64,000 bases of DNA from Cellulosimicrobium cellulans (GTDB taxonomy: Bacteria; Actinomycetota; Actinomycetes; Actinomycetales; Cellulomonadaceae). Of the stretch, positions 28,129 to 36,980 are shown piece by piece. The stretch is from assembly GCF_007679345.1 (NCBI RefSeq), contig NZ_VEGH01000007.1, forward strand, positions 62,001 through 126,000, read 5' to 3'. A program made the position numbers and the translations under genes. Below the pieces are notes generated by a model that was not told the DNA's origin, made no database searches, and saw only the letters and a program-made list of their open reading frames with translations. Position 1 is the stretch's first letter, and each line of letters begins with the position of its first letter.

Positions 28129-29037
28129 GTGCGCGGGCTCTGGGAGGACCTGGCGGCGGGGCGGCCGCCGGCCGGCACGGGCGGCGCCCGGGTGCTGTCC
28201 GACGCCGACCTGCCGCGCGCGCTCGCGCTGTGCGCGCAGGACCCGGTCGCCGCGGTGCTCGCCACCACCCGGCTGGAGCAGGCGGCGGCCGTCGGGCTGC
28301 GGCGCTCCGGCGGTCAGCTGTGGGGCTACGAGGTCGACGGGACGCTCGTCGCGCTGGCGTGGGCGGGCGCGAACCTGGTCCCCGTCGCCCCGGACGCCCG
28401 GGAGCGTGCGGCGGCGCTGGACGCGTTCGCGGCGATGGGCCGGGCGCAGGGGCGGCGGTGCTCGTCCGTCGTCGGCGACGCCGACGCGGTGCTGCCGCTG
28501 TGGGAGCGACTGGCGCCCGCCTGGGGCGCCGTGCGGGAGGTGCGCGCCGAGCAGCCCTCGATGGTGATCGACGGCGACCCGGCCGTGGCCCCCGACCCCG
28601 CGGTCCGCCGGTCGGTGCCCGAGGAGTACGAGCTGGTGCTGCCGGCCTGCGTGCGCATGTTCACCGAGGAGGTCGGCTACTCGCCGATCGGCGGCACCGG
28701 CGGGGCGTACGAGGCGCGGGTGCGCTCGCTGGTCCGCGAGGGCCGGTCGTTCGTCCGGGTCGACCCCGGCGACGACGGGTCGCCCCAGGTGGTGTTCAAG
28801 GCCGAGCTGGGGGCCGTCGCCGGCGGCGTGGCGCAGGTGCAGGGCGTGTGGGTCGAGCCGACGCGCCGCGGCGAGCGGCTCTCCGAGGCCGGGATGGCGG
28901 CCGTGGTCGCCCTCACCCGCCGCGACGTGGCGCCGACGGTGTCCCTGTACGCGAACCACTACAACGAGCGGGCGCTCGCGGCGTACCGCGCCGTGGGCTT
29001 CCGCCGGGTCGGGACGTACGCGACGGTGCTGTTCTAG
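28129..29037 (+). CDS. GNAT family N-acetyltransferase with DUF4081 domain
   Basis: 302 aa. The N-terminal DUF4081 half (about residues 20-140: LCAQDPVAAVLATTRLEQA) is fused to a GNAT domain whose acetyl-CoA region is VQGVWVEPTRRGERLSEAGM, followed by VSLYANHYNERALAAYRAVGFRRVG split over residues 268-292. This fusion is a conserved actinobacterial neighbour of ispG; its substrate is not known. Its TAG stop shares the CTAG palindrome at 29034-29037 with the convergent LCP gene. Confidence 0.9.
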   Translation: MRGLWEDLAAGRPPAGTGGARVLSDADLPRALALCAQDPVAAVLATTRLEQAAAVGLRRSGGQLWGYEVDGTLVALAWAGANLVPVAPDARERAAALDAFAAMGRAQGRRCSSVVGDADAVLPLWERLAPAWGAVREVRAEQPSMVIDGDPAVAPDPAVRRSVPEEYELVLPACVRMFTEEVGYSPIGGTGGAYEARVRSLVREGRSFVRVDPGDDGSPQVVFKAELGAVAGGVAQVQGVWVEPTRRGERLSEAGMAAVVALTRRDVAPTVSLYANHYNERALAAYRAVGFRRVGTYATVLF

Positions 29038-30203
29038 GCGCCGGCGGTCGCGCCGGCCGTCGTCGCGGTGGCGTCCGCCAGCGGCTGGTCGGCCGCCAGG
29101 CGGTCCCACAGGTCCTGCGCCTGCGACGTCCACACGACGCGGTCGCGGTCCTGCGGCGCCGCGGCCACCGGCACGGTCACCGGCTGCAGCGTCGCCGGGT
29201 CGACGTCGCGCAGGGTGAGCGCGAGGCCGGCCAGGTCGCGCACGTCCGCGAGGCCCTCGCTGATGGACAGCGAGCGCGTGACGGACGACAGCACCGGCAT
29301 CAGGGTGCCGGGGTCGGTCAGCAGCCCGGCACCCTGGACCTGGGCCGCCAGCGCGTCGACCAGCTGCTGCTGCCGCTCGATGCGCGCGAGGTCGGACCCC
29401 ATCTCGAGCCCGTTGCCGGTGCCCGTGCGGGCCCGGAGGAACTGCAGCGCGGTGGTGCCGTCGAAGGTCTGCGGGCCGGCGGGGACGTGCAGCCCGGCCT
29501 TGGGGGAGTCCATCGCCTCGGGCAGGTCCATCGGGACCCCGCCCAGGGCGTCGATGACGTCCCGGACGCCGTCCATCTTCACGACGACGCTCTCGTCGGT
29601 GCGCAGGCCGCTGGCCTGCTCGAAGGTCCGTCGCGTGCACGCGGCCGCGGCGGCGAGGTTGCCGGTGTCGCCCGCGCCGATCGAGAACGCCTCGTTGAAC
29701 ATCTGGTCGGAGCGCGGCTCCGTGGTGCTGCCGTCCTCGAGGATGCACGACGGGATGTCGACCAGCGAGTCGCGCGGGATCGAGACGACGTCGACCCGGC
29801 TGCGGTCGGCCGACAGGTGCACGAGCATCGTGGTGTCGGACCGCATGCCGTCGACCTCGCCCGCGAGGGCGGCGTTCTCGCCGTCGCGGACGTCGGTGCC
29901 CATCACCAGGATGTTCAGCGGCCGGCCCGCGTAGCCGTCGACGGGGTCCGGCTCGACCGCGGTGGGGCGGTCGTCGCCGAGGAACTGGTCGACGTCGGCC
30001 GCGTCGATCCCGCCCTGCACCTGCGCGTAGAGCGCCACGGCGCCGGAGGTGCCGCCGAGCGCGAGGACGCCGACGGTCGCGGCGGCGACGCGGGCGACGC
30101 GGCGGCCCGCGGCGCTGCGGGCGGGGCGGACGTGCCGGGCGGGCCGCTGCACGGCGCGGCTGTGCCGGACGGCGCGGTCGCCGCTGCGGGGGGTCTCGGG
30201 CAT
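29034..30203 (-). CDS. LCP (LytR-CpsA-Psr) family protein
   Basis: 389-aa membrane-anchored phosphotransferase-type protein. LCP enzymes attach teichoic acid-like or arabinogalactan polymers to peptidoglycan. A basic N-terminus and one membrane segment (about residues 38-58) precede the LCP core: LNILVMGTDVRDG, MRSDTTMLVHLSADRSRVDV, VSIPRDSLVDIP, MFNEAFSIG and FLRARTGTGNGLEMGSDLAR with the conserved Arg residues. The Ala/Thr-rich tail is unique. The start is supported by TACCGT plus 7 nt. Confidence 0.9.
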   Translation of the reverse strand: MPETPRSGDRAVRHSRAVQRPARHVRPARSAAGRRVARVAAATVGVLALGGTSGAVALYAQVQGGIDAADVDQFLGDDRPTAVEPDPVDGYAGRPLNILVMGTDVRDGENAALAGEVDGMRSDTTMLVHLSADRSRVDVVSIPRDSLVDIPSCILEDGSTTEPRSDQMFNEAFSIGAGDTGNLAAAAACTRRTFEQASGLRTDESVVVKMDGVRDVIDALGGVPMDLPEAMDSPKAGLHVPAGPQTFDGTTALQFLRARTGTGNGLEMGSDLARIERQQQLVDALAAQVQGAGLLTDPGTLMPVLSSVTRSLSISEGLADVRDLAGLALTLRDVDPATLQPVTVPVAAAPQDRDRVVWTSQAQDLWDRLAADQPLADATATTAGATAGA

Positions 30204-30210
30204 GCCACCC

Positions 30211-30216
30211 ACGGTA
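30211..30216 (-). promoter_or_regulatory. Putative leaderless -10 (TACCGT) for the LCP gene
   Basis: Minus-strand TACCGT, 7 nt, then ATG at 30203. Same hexamer and spacing as before dapA. Confidence 0.45.
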
Positions 30217-30311
30217 GGGAGGACCCCGCGGGGGGCGCTCGGCGAGGGCGGAGAGTCCTCGCAGGGATCCTGTGCGGGAGGTGTGAAGCCCGGGGCGCCG
30301 CCGCGGCGGCG

Positions 30312-31217
30312 TCAGCGCAGCAGCCGCGACATGCGGCGGTCGGCGAGCGGCTTGCCGCCGGTCTGGCAGGTCGGGCAGTACTGCAGGGAGGAGTCGGCGA
30401 ACGACACCTCGTGCACGGTGTCGCCGCACGGGACCCCGTCCCAGCCCGGGCACGGCTCGCCGGTGCGGCCGTGCACCCGCATCCCGCGGCGCTTGGCGTC
30501 CTTGAGCTCCGCGGCGGGCCGGCCCGCGGCGGTGGCGACGGCCTCGCGCAGCACCCCGACCGTGGCGGCGTGCAGCCGCGCGACGGCGTCGGCGTCGAAG
30601 GACCGGGTGAGGGCGAACGGGCTCGTGCGCGCGACGAGCAGGATCTCGTCGGAGTAGGCGTTGCCGATGCCGGCGATCGTGCCCTGGTCGCGCAGCAGGC
30701 CCTTGATCTGCTGGTTGCGCGCCGCCATGAGCGCGCCGAGCCGCTCCGGGGTGAACTCCTCGGACAGCGGCTCGACCCCCAGCGTCGCGATCTGCGGCAC
30801 GTCCGCCGGGTCGGCCACGACGTGCACCGCGAGCCGCTTGCGGGTGCCCGCCTCGGTCAGGTCGAAGCCGGACCCGTCGTCCAGCCGCACGCGCAGCGCG
30901 AGCGGCGACTTCCCCGGCCGCACCGGGGTCGCGGGCAGCTGCTCGGACCAGCGCAGCCAGCCCGCGCGCGCCAGGTGGAACACGAGGTGCAGCGGCTCGC
31001 CCGACCCGCCGCCGGCGGCCGGGGGCGCGACGCCCAGGTCCAGCCACTTGCCGTGCCGGCCCGCGGACACGACGGTGCCGCCGGTCAGGTCCGTGGGCGC
31101 GGGGCGGAACGTCTTGAGCGCGCTGATCGCCCCGACCTCGACCCCTGCGACGGTGCGCCCCACGGCGCGCTCGCGCAGGAAGGCGGCCAGCGACTCGACC
31201 TCGGGCAGCTCGGGCAT
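30312..31217 (-). CDS. Fpg/Nei family DNA glycosylase
   Basis: 301-aa bifunctional DNA glycosylase/AP lyase that removes oxidised bases. The catalytic N-terminus PELPEVES (P2, E3) fixes the start. [18 protein letters not shown], and the helix-two-turn-helix [21 protein letters not shown] follow. The C-terminal zinc finger keeps four cysteines ([13 protein letters not shown] and YCPTCQTG). Sequence style is closer to actinobacterial Nei2/Fpg-like enzymes, so substrate preference is uncertain. It is divergent from proS, with 55 nt between the two starts. Confidence 0.93.
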   Translation of the reverse strand: MPELPEVESLAAFLRERAVGRTVAGVEVGAISALKTFRPAPTDLTGGTVVSAGRHGKWLDLGVAPPAAGGGSGEPLHLVFHLARAGWLRWSEQLPATPVRPGKSPLALRVRLDDGSGFDLTEAGTRKRLAVHVVADPADVPQIATLGVEPLSEEFTPERLGALMAARNQQIKGLLRDQGTIAGIGNAYSDEILLVARTSPFALTRSFDADAVARLHAATVGVLREAVATAAGRPAAELKDAKRRGMRVHGRTGEPCPGWDGVPCGDTVHEVSFADSSLQYCPTCQTGGKPLADRRMSRLLR

Positions 31218-31223
31218 GCCCCC

Positions 31224-31229
31224 ATGGTG
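31224..31229 (-). promoter_or_regulatory. Putative leaderless -10 (CACCAT) for the Fpg/Nei gene
   Basis: Minus-strand CACCAT, then 6 nt (GGGGGC), then ATG. The G-rich spacer might also serve as a ribosome-binding site, so the leaderless reading is tentative. Confidence 0.3.
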
Positions 31230-31259
31230 GCCCAGGCGTCCGACACCTGGCACGCCCAC

Positions 31260-31265
31260 TAGGCT
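31260..31265 (+). promoter_or_regulatory. Putative leaderless -10 (TAGGCT) for proS
   Basis: TAGGCT, 7 nt, then ATG at 31273. There is no ribosome-binding site between them, so a leaderless mRNA is the natural reading. Confidence 0.5.
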
Positions 31266-31272
31266 GCGGCCC

Positions 31273-33084
31273 ATGCTGCTACGCCTGTCCACGCTCTTCG
31301 TCCGCACCCTGCGCGAGGACCCGGCCGACGCGGAGGTGGCCAGCCACAAGCTGCTCGTCCGCGCCGGCTACATCCGCCGCGCCGCCCCCGGCATCTACAC
31401 CTGGCTGCCGCTGGGCCTGCGGGTGCTGGGCAAGGTCGAGCAGGTCGTGCGCGAGGAGATGGCCGCCGCCGGCGCGCAGGAGGTGCACTTCCCGGCGCTG
31501 CTGCCGCGCGAGCCGTACGAGGCGACCGGGCGGTGGACCGAGTACGGCCCGAACCTGTTCCGGCTGCGGGACCGCCGGGAGAACGACTACCTGCTCGCGC
31601 CGACGCACGAGGAGATGTTCACGCTCCTGGTCAAGGACCTGTACTCGTCGTACAAGGACCTGCCGCTGACGCTGTTCCAGATCCAGACCAAGTACCGCGA
31701 CGAGGCCCGGCCGCGCGCCGGCCTGATCCGCGGCCGCGAGTTCATCATGAAGGACGCCTACTCCTTCGACGTGGACGACGCCGGCCTGGACGCGTCCTAC
31801 GCCGCGCAGCGGGCCGCGTACCAGCGGGTGTTCGAGCGCCTCGGCCTCGAGTACGTGATCGTGGCCGCGACGTCCGGCGCGATGGGCGGCTCGCGCTCGG
31901 AGGAGTTCCTCAACCCGACGGCGATCGGCGAGGACACGTTCGTGCGCTCGCCGGGCGGCTACGCCGCCAACGTCGAGGCCGTCACGACCCCGGTGCCGCC
32001 GGCGCTGCCGTACGACGACGCGCCCGCCGCGCACGTCGAGGACACCCCGGACACCCCGACGATCGAGTCGCTGGTCGCGGTCGCCAACGAGCGGTTCGCC
32101 CGCCCGGACCGCGCGTGGACCGCGGCCGACACGCTGAAGAACGTCGTGCTGGCGCTGGTCCAGCCGACCGGCGTGCGCGAGCTGCTCGTCGTCGGCCTGC
32201 CCGGCGACCGCGAGGTCGACCTCAAGCGCCTGGAGGCCGCCGTGGCCCCGGCCGAGGTCGAGCCGGCCGTCGAGGCCGACTTCGCCGCGCACCCCGAGCT
32301 GGTCAAGGGCTACATCGGCCCGCTCGCGCTCGGCCCGAACCCCGAGGGCCTGGCCGCCGACGCCGAGGGTCGCACCGCGGCGCGCTACCTGCTCGACCCA
32401 CGCGTGGTCTCCGGCACCCGGTGGATCACCGGCGCGAACGAGCCCGGCAAGCACGTGTTCGACCTCGTGGCCGGCCGCGACTTCACCGCGGACGGCACCG
32501 TGGAGGCCGCCGAGGTGCGCGCCGGCGACGAGGCCCCCGACGGCTCGGGCCCGCTGGAGCTCGCGCGCGGCATCGAGATCGGCCACATCTTCCAGCTGGG
32601 CCGCAAGTACGCCCAGGCGCTGGGCCTGACCGTGCTCGACCAGAACGGCAAGTCCCAGGTCGTCACGATGGGCTCGTACGGCATCGGCGTGTCCCGCGTG
32701 CTGGCGGCGCTGGCCGAGGCGAACCACGACGACCGCGGCCTCGCCTGGCCCGCGGGCGTGGCCCCGGCGCACGTGCAGATCGTCGCGACCGGCAAGGACG
32801 CCACGGTGTTCGAGGCCGCCGAGTCCCTGGCGCAGACCCTGGACGCGCGGGGCATCGAGGTGCTGTACGACGACCGGTTCAAGGTCTCGCCCGGCGTGAA
32901 GTTCGCCGACGCCGAGCTGTTGGGCGTGCCGCTGACCGTCGTCGTGGGCCGCGGGCTCGCGGACGGGCTGGTCGAGGTGCGGCCGCGCGTGGTCGTCGAG
33001 GGCGGGCCGCAGGCCGAGCAGGTCCCGGTCGCCGAGGCCGCGGACCGCGTGGCGGAGCTGGTGGACGCGCTCCTGGCGCGCTGA
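31273..33084 (+). CDS. proS: Prolyl-tRNA synthetase (bacterial type)
   Basis: 603-aa class II synthetase charging tRNA-Pro. Motif 2 region [21 protein letters not shown] is split around residues 148-168; motif 1 is in [13 protein letters not shown], and motif 3 in [16 protein letters not shown] YbaK-like editing insertion (about residues 235-410) makes this the long bacterial form. Anticodon-binding domain at the end ([19 protein letters not shown]). The start lies 7 nt after TAGGCT. A long hairpin follows downstream. Confidence 0.96.
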   Translation: MLLRLSTLFVRTLREDPADAEVASHKLLVRAGYIRRAAPGIYTWLPLGLRVLGKVEQVVREEMAAAGAQEVHFPALLPREPYEATGRWTEYGPNLFRLRDRRENDYLLAPTHEEMFTLLVKDLYSSYKDLPLTLFQIQTKYRDEARPRAGLIRGREFIMKDAYSFDVDDAGLDASYAAQRAAYQRVFERLGLEYVIVAATSGAMGGSRSEEFLNPTAIGEDTFVRSPGGYAANVEAVTTPVPPALPYDDAPAAHVEDTPDTPTIESLVAVANERFARPDRAWTAADTLKNVVLALVQPTGVRELLVVGLPGDREVDLKRLEAAVAPAEVEPAVEADFAAHPELVKGYIGPLALGPNPEGLAADAEGRTAARYLLDPRVVSGTRWITGANEPGKHVFDLVAGRDFTADGTVEAAEVRAGDEAPDGSGPLELARGIEIGHIFQLGRKYAQALGLTVLDQNGKSQVVTMGSYGIGVSRVLAALAEANHDDRGLAWPAGVAPAHVQIVATGKDATVFEAAESLAQTLDARGIEVLYDDRFKVSPGVKFADAELLGVPLTVVVGRGLADGLVEVRPRVVVEGGPQAEQVPVAEAADRVAELVDALLAR

Positions 33085-33105
33085 CGGCGCCCGGCGCTCG
33101 CCAGG

Positions 33106-33163
33106 CCTACGGCTTCCGGCCCGGCCTCCCGTGACTGCGGGAGGCCGGGCCGGAACGCGTAGG
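33106..33163. terminator. Long bidirectional terminator hairpin after proS
   Basis: A perfect 18-bp stem (33114-33131 with 33138-33155) closes a 6-nt loop. An outer 6-bp stem (33106-33111 with 33158-33163) adds to it across a 2x2 internal loop. It lies between convergent genes and can serve both strands. Confidence 0.75.
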
Positions 33164-33269
33164 CGGAACGGACCCGCCCGCCACCCTCCCCGCGACCCTG
33201 CACTTCTGGCGGGGTTCAAGCCCCTCGAACCCCGCGACGAGTGCGACCTCGGCGGTCGGGGGGCGGGCG

Positions 33270-34466
33270 TCAGCCCGCGGTGGCGGTCGGCGTCGGGGAA
33301 GCCGTCGACTGCCCCGCCGGGAGGCCCGGCAGGGCCGTCGGGGTCGCGCCCCAGGACAGCGACTCGACCGCGGACGTCCGCAGCCCGTCGACGGCGGCGG
33401 TGCGGTCGGCGGTCGACGCGCCGGTGTCGAGCACCGCGTCGGCGTGCACCGCGGCGAGGTCGGTGAGCAGCCCGGCCGCGAACGCCCGCACGGCCTCGGC
33501 CGACGACAGGTCGGCGTCGAGCTCGTAGGCCACCCGGCGGGGGTCCTCGGCGGTGCCGGCGACCCCGACGGCCTCCGCCCAGGCCGACGCGGTGGCGCGG
33601 TGCGCGGCGGCGGCGGTGCGGGCGCGGGACCGGGCGTCGTCCGAGAGCCGGGCCGCGGCCACCTCGAACCCGTAGCCCGCCTGGTCCTCCGCGAGCACCA
33701 GGGCGAGGGCGTCGGTCCGGTCGAGGTCCGCGCCGAGCGCGTCCGCCGGGCCGGTGGCCGCGGGCGACGGGGACACCGGCCCCGTGGCGGACGCGGACGG
33801 CGCCGTCGCGGAGCCGTCGCCCGACCCCGAGCCGTCCGCGGACCCGCCCGCGGTGAACCCGTCGTCGGGCTCGGCGTCGACGGCGGGCGCCTCGGTGCCC
33901 AGCGCCGCGGCGAGCCGGTCGGTCAGCTGGGCGCGGGACGCGGCCACGGCGGCGAGCAGCCGGGCCAGGCCGGGGTCCTCGGCGTCGCGGGCGTCGGCGC
34001 GCGCCGCCGAGGCGGTCTCGCCGAGGAGCGTCAGCACGTCGGCGGGCGTGGCGGCGGGGGCGGTGTCCGAGGGGGTGGGGGAGGGCGTCGCGCCGTCCGG
34101 GTCCGCGAGGCCGGAGTCGTACACGCCGCCGAGCGCCTCGACCTGGTCCGCGGCGGTCGAGGACACCAGGCCGAGCACGGCCGCCGCGCCCTGGTCCGCC
34201 CCGGCGAGCGCGTCGTCCGCGGCGTCGGCGAGGGCGAGCGCGTCCGACACGGTGTCGCGCCGGACCTGCTCGGCGGCGTCGGGCACCGGCTCGGCGGGCG
34301 GGTCGGTCTCCAGGCGGAGGCCGCAGCCCGCCAGCAGGGCGGCGGTGCCGAGCACCAGCAGCCCCGCCAGGGCGCGGGCGCGCCGGGTCCGGACGGGGCG
34401 CGGAGCCGCGGCGGTGCGCGGGCCCGCGGCGGGGCGCGGCGACGAGGGCGGGGCGGTGCGGGGCAT
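33270..34466 (-). CDS. Lipoprotein with C-terminal DUF4439 (ferritin-like) domain
   Basis: 398-aa probable lipoprotein. The Arg-rich N-terminus and hydrophobic stretch end in lipobox LLAGC with Cys48. The middle (about 60-260) is Ala/Asp/Ser/Pro-rich and low in complexity, with helical segments such as [15 protein letters not shown]. The C-terminal part (about 255-375: [35 protein letters not shown]) resembles the DUF4439 ferritin-like domain found next to rimP in actinobacteria. Function unknown; metal binding is inference. It diverges from rimP. Confidence 0.8.
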   Translation of the reverse strand: MPRTAPPSSPRPAAGPRTAAAPRPVRTRRARALAGLLVLGTAALLAGCGLRLETDPPAEPVPDAAEQVRRDTVSDALALADAADDALAGADQGAAAVLGLVSSTAADQVEALGGVYDSGLADPDGATPSPTPSDTAPAATPADVLTLLGETASAARADARDAEDPGLARLLAAVAASRAQLTDRLAAALGTEAPAVDAEPDDGFTAGGSADGSGSGDGSATAPSASATGPVSPSPAATGPADALGADLDRTDALALVLAEDQAGYGFEVAAARLSDDARSRARTAAAAHRATASAWAEAVGVAGTAEDPRRVAYELDADLSSAEAVRAFAAGLLTDLAAVHADAVLDTGASTADRTAAVDGLRTSAVESLSWGATPTALPGLPAGQSTASPTPTATAG

Positions 34467-34589
34467 CGCGGGCGATCCTGCCACGACCGCCCCGCCGCCG
34501 GCCGGACCGAGGTCCCCGGCGCCGGGCGGTGTCGCGCACGTCGCACCCGGTCCGGGCCCCGTCCGGCGGGTGCCGCGCGCGGGAGTCAG

Positions 34590-34595
34590 TACGCT
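34590..34595 (+). promoter_or_regulatory. Putative -10 of rimP-nusA
   Basis: TACGCT in GTACGCTGGTC, the same 11-mer as the rimM promoter. The leader would be about 125 nt. Confidence 0.5.
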
Positions 34596-34726
34596 GGTCG
34601 CAGCACGCGGTCCGCCGCGCGCCGCTCCACCGTGCAGGACCGACAACCACACAGCGTCGACGTCCCCGGTGTCGGCGTGCGCGCGACGAGGCCGCACCCC
34701 GCCGAGGACCGACACAGGAGGTCAAC

Positions 34727-35305
34727 ATGCCCGCGCCCGCCAGCGCGCAGCGCATCCGGGAGACCATCGAGCCGGTGGTGACCGCCGCCGGCCTGTGGCT
34801 GGAGGACGTCGAGCTGGGCCGCGAGGGCGGCCAGGCCGTCGTGCGCGTCGTGCTCGACGCACCCGAGGACGCCGAGGAGCAGGTCGACCTGGACGGCGTC
34901 GCCGACGTGTCCCGCGCCGTCTCCGCCGCCCTCGACGACCTGGACGGCCTGCCCGACCGGTACACCCTCGAGGTGTCCAGCCGCGGCGCCACCGCCCCGC
35001 TCGTCGCCCGCCGGCACTACGCGCGGGCCATCGGCCGCCTGGTCGTGCTCCGGCTCGCCGACGGCGGGTCGCTCACCGGCCGCCTGGTCGACGTCGAGCG
35101 CGGCGCGACCGACGCCGAGGACGCGGTGGTGGTGACGCCCGAGACGCCGGGGGTCAAGGGCCGGCCCGCCAAGATCGGCGACCCCGTCCGCCTGGCGCTG
35201 GCGCAGGTCCGCGAGGGCCGCGTCGAGGTCGAGCTGGTCCGGGACAAGGACGACGCACGGGGCGGCGACTCCGCCCCCGACGGGCCGCAGGGCCGGGAGG
35301 ACTGA
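34727..35305 (+). CDS. rimP: Ribosome maturation factor RimP
   Basis: 192-aa 30S assembly factor, acting early on uS12 incorporation. N-terminal alpha/beta domain ([55 protein letters not shown]) plus a C-terminal Sm-like barrel ([20 protein letters not shown]). An acidic Asp/Gly tail extends it. AGGAGG at 34716-34721 is near-ideal. nusA begins 2 nt after the stop, the usual pair. Confidence 0.95.
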   Translation: MPAPASAQRIRETIEPVVTAAGLWLEDVELGREGGQAVVRVVLDAPEDAEEQVDLDGVADVSRAVSAALDDLDGLPDRYTLEVSSRGATAPLVARRHYARAIGRLVVLRLADGGSLTGRLVDVERGATDAEDAVVVTPETPGVKGRPAKIGDPVRLALAQVREGRVEVELVRDKDDARGGDSAPDGPQGRED

Positions 35306-35307
35306 TC

Positions 35308-36438
35308 GTGGACATCGACATGCAGGCGCTGCGGCTCATCGAGCGGGAGCGCGAGATCAGCCTGGACGTGCTCGTCTCGGCCATCGAGCAGGCGCTCCTG
35401 TCCGCCTACCACCGGACGCCGGACGCGCACCCGGACGCGCGGGTGGAGCTGGACCGCCGCTCCGGCCACGTCACCGTGTGGGCGCGCGAGCGCACCGTGG
35501 TGCCCGCGCCGGACGCCCCGGAGCCGGCCGAGGACGAGGACGGCACGGTCACCGCCGTGCCGCCGACGACGACCACCCTGGGCCCGGAGTTCGACGACAC
35601 CCCCGCGGGCTTCGGCCGCATCGCGACGGCGACCGCGCGCCAGGTGATCGTGCAGCGGCTGCGCGACGCCGAGGACGACCAGGTGCTCGGGCAGTTCCGC
35701 GGCAAGGAGGGCGAGGTCCTCGGCGGCGTCATCCAGCAGGGCCGCGACCCGCGGGTGGTGCTGGTGGACGTCGGCGGCACCGAGGCGGTGCTGCCGGCGC
35801 ACGAGCAGGTGGCGACCGAGAAGTACGTGCACGGCGAGCGGATCCGCGCGCTGGTGCTGGACGTGTCGCGCGGGTCGAAGGGCCCGCAGATCACGCTGTC
35901 CCGGTCGCACCCGAACCTCGTGCGCAAGCTGTTCGAGCTCGAGGTCCCGGAGATCGCGGAGGGGCACGTCGAGATCACCGCGCTGGCCCGGGAGGCGGGG
36001 CACCGCACCAAGATGGCCGTGCGCTCGCGCGTGCAGGGTCTCGGCGCGAAGGGTGCCTGCATCGGCCCGCTCGGCGCGCGGGTGCGGGCCGTGATGGCGG
36101 AGCTGCACGGCGAGAAGATCGACATCGTCGACCACTCGGACGACCCGGCGGAGATGGTGGCGCACGCGCTGTCGCCCGCCCGGGTGCTGTCCGTCACGGT
36201 CGTGGACCCGGCCGCCCGCGCCGCGCGCGTCGTCGTGCCGGACTACCAGCTGTCGCTCGCGATCGGCAAGGAGGGCCAGAACGCCCGCCTCGCCGCGAAG
36301 CTGACCGGCTGGCGCATCGACATCCGGTCCGACGCGCAGGGCGCGGACGGCGGCCACGAGGGCGCGCGCGAGGCCGCGGAGGGCGCCGGTTCGCCCGCGG
36401 CGGAGGCCGATGCCGGCGGCGCCGGTCGAGTCGGGTGA
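35308..36438 (+). CDS. nusA: Transcription termination/antitermination factor NusA
   Basis: 376-aa RNA-polymerase-binding factor. The N-terminal domain ([32 protein letters not shown]) binds polymerase. An S1 domain (about 130-200, [17 protein letters not shown]) and two KH domains (about 205-345, [15 protein letters not shown] and [19 protein letters not shown]) follow. The acidic repeats of the E. coli form are absent, as in actinobacteria. GTG is preferred over ATG 35320 because VDIDM matches relatives. A TAGACT promoter lies 11 nt after the stop. Confidence 0.96.
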   Translation: MDIDMQALRLIEREREISLDVLVSAIEQALLSAYHRTPDAHPDARVELDRRSGHVTVWARERTVVPAPDAPEPAEDEDGTVTAVPPTTTTLGPEFDDTPAGFGRIATATARQVIVQRLRDAEDDQVLGQFRGKEGEVLGGVIQQGRDPRVVLVDVGGTEAVLPAHEQVATEKYVHGERIRALVLDVSRGSKGPQITLSRSHPNLVRKLFELEVPEIAEGHVEITALAREAGHRTKMAVRSRVQGLGAKGACIGPLGARVRAVMAELHGEKIDIVDHSDDPAEMVAHALSPARVLSVTVVDPAARAARVVVPDYQLSLAIGKEGQNARLAAKLTGWRIDIRSDAQGADGGHEGAREAAEGAGSPAAEADAGGAGRVG

Positions 36439-36448
36439 CGTCGCGCGC

Positions 36449-36454
36449 TAGACT
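36449..36454 (+). promoter_or_regulatory. Putative internal -10 (TAGACT) between nusA and ylxR-infB
   Basis: Same hexamer as before rpsB and rpsO. It would let ylxR-infB be transcribed apart from rimP-nusA. No clear -35. Confidence 0.45.
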
Positions 36455-36542
36455 GGTCGCGGCTGGGCCGGACGCCCGGCTCTCCTCGCCGAGCAGGCGC
36501 CACCCCGACACCCACGCAGCGGATCCCGCGGCGGAGGTCGTC

Positions 36543-36803
36543 GTGGGCCCGGTGCGCACGTGCGTGGGGTGCCGGAACGCCGGTCCGAGGTCGGTCCTGC
36601 TGCGCGTGGTCGCGGCGACGACGGACGCGGGAGATCCCGCGGTCGTGGTCGACGTGCGCCGGGCGCTGCCGGGCCGGGGGGCGTGGCTGCACCCCGATCC
36701 TCGCTGCCTCGAGCTCGCCGAGCGCCGTCGTGCGTTCCCGCGTGCCCTGCGTCTCGCGGGGCCGCTGGACACGTCCGCGGTCCGGGAGCACCTCGGGGGA
36801 TGA
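36543..36803 (+). CDS. YlxR family RNA-binding/regulatory protein
   Basis: 86-aa YlxR (DUF448). Conserved VRTCVGCR near the N-terminus (residues 4-11) and GRGAWLHPDPRCLELAERRR in the second half. Members bind RNA or RNase P components in some Firmicutes; the role is not fixed here. The GTG start has GGAGG at 36533-36537, spacing 5 nt. The stop (36801-36803) overlaps an ATG at 36800 (ATGA), the first link of a chain of tiny coupled ORFs leading to infB. Confidence 0.88.
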   Translation: MGPVRTCVGCRNAGPRSVLLRVVAATTDAGDPAVVVDVRRALPGRGAWLHPDPRCLELAERRRAFPRALRLAGPLDTSAVREHLGG

Positions 36804-36895
36804 GGAAGACCGTCGCCGCCCGGGCGTCCCGCCGGGGTGGCATGTGCACCGTCGAACAGGGAAAGCGGGTCGAAGAGCCGATGGCTGCCCGATGA
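36800..36895 (+). CDS. Small ORF (31 aa) coupled to ylxR, upstream of infB
   Basis: Overlaps the ylxR stop by ATGA and ends at TGA 36893-36895, where another ATGA overlap starts the next mini-ORF. The product would be basic (MRKTVAARASRRGG then CTVEQGKRVEEPMAAR). It matches no family I recognise. Its position in an uninterrupted start/stop chain suggests the act of translation matters more than the peptide. An internal ATG at 36881 would give only MAAR. Confidence 0.4.
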   Translation: MRKTVAARASRRGGMCTVEQGKRVEEPMAAR

Positions 36896-36937
36896 GCACG
36901 CACCGATGAGTACCCAGCGATGAGTACCCAGCACTAA
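36890..36937 (+). repeat. 14-bp tandem repeat forming three overlapping 5-codon ORFs
   Basis: Three 14-bp copies of CGATGAG(T/C)AC(C/G)CA(G/C) at 36890, 36904 and 36918; the last two are identical. Each holds an ATG: M-S-T-H-R-stop (36892-36909), M-S-T-Q-R-stop (36906-36923) and M-S-T-Q-H-stop (36920-36937). Successive stops and starts overlap as ATGA, and the 14-bp period shifts frame each time. The last stop is 43 nt before the infB GTG. Confidence 0.75.
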
Positions 36938-36980
36938 CGACGGTCCGACCCTGTCCGGGCGGGCCGAGACAGGGAGAGAT

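Noticed and set aside
27571..31047. 1158-codon minus-strand frame
   Set aside because: Covers LCP and Fpg/Nei genes in a wrong frame plus antisense of ispG; long only because stops are rare in this GC content.
31279..34992. 1237-codon minus-strand frame
   Set aside because: Antisense to proS and out of frame with the lipoprotein gene; no conserved domain.
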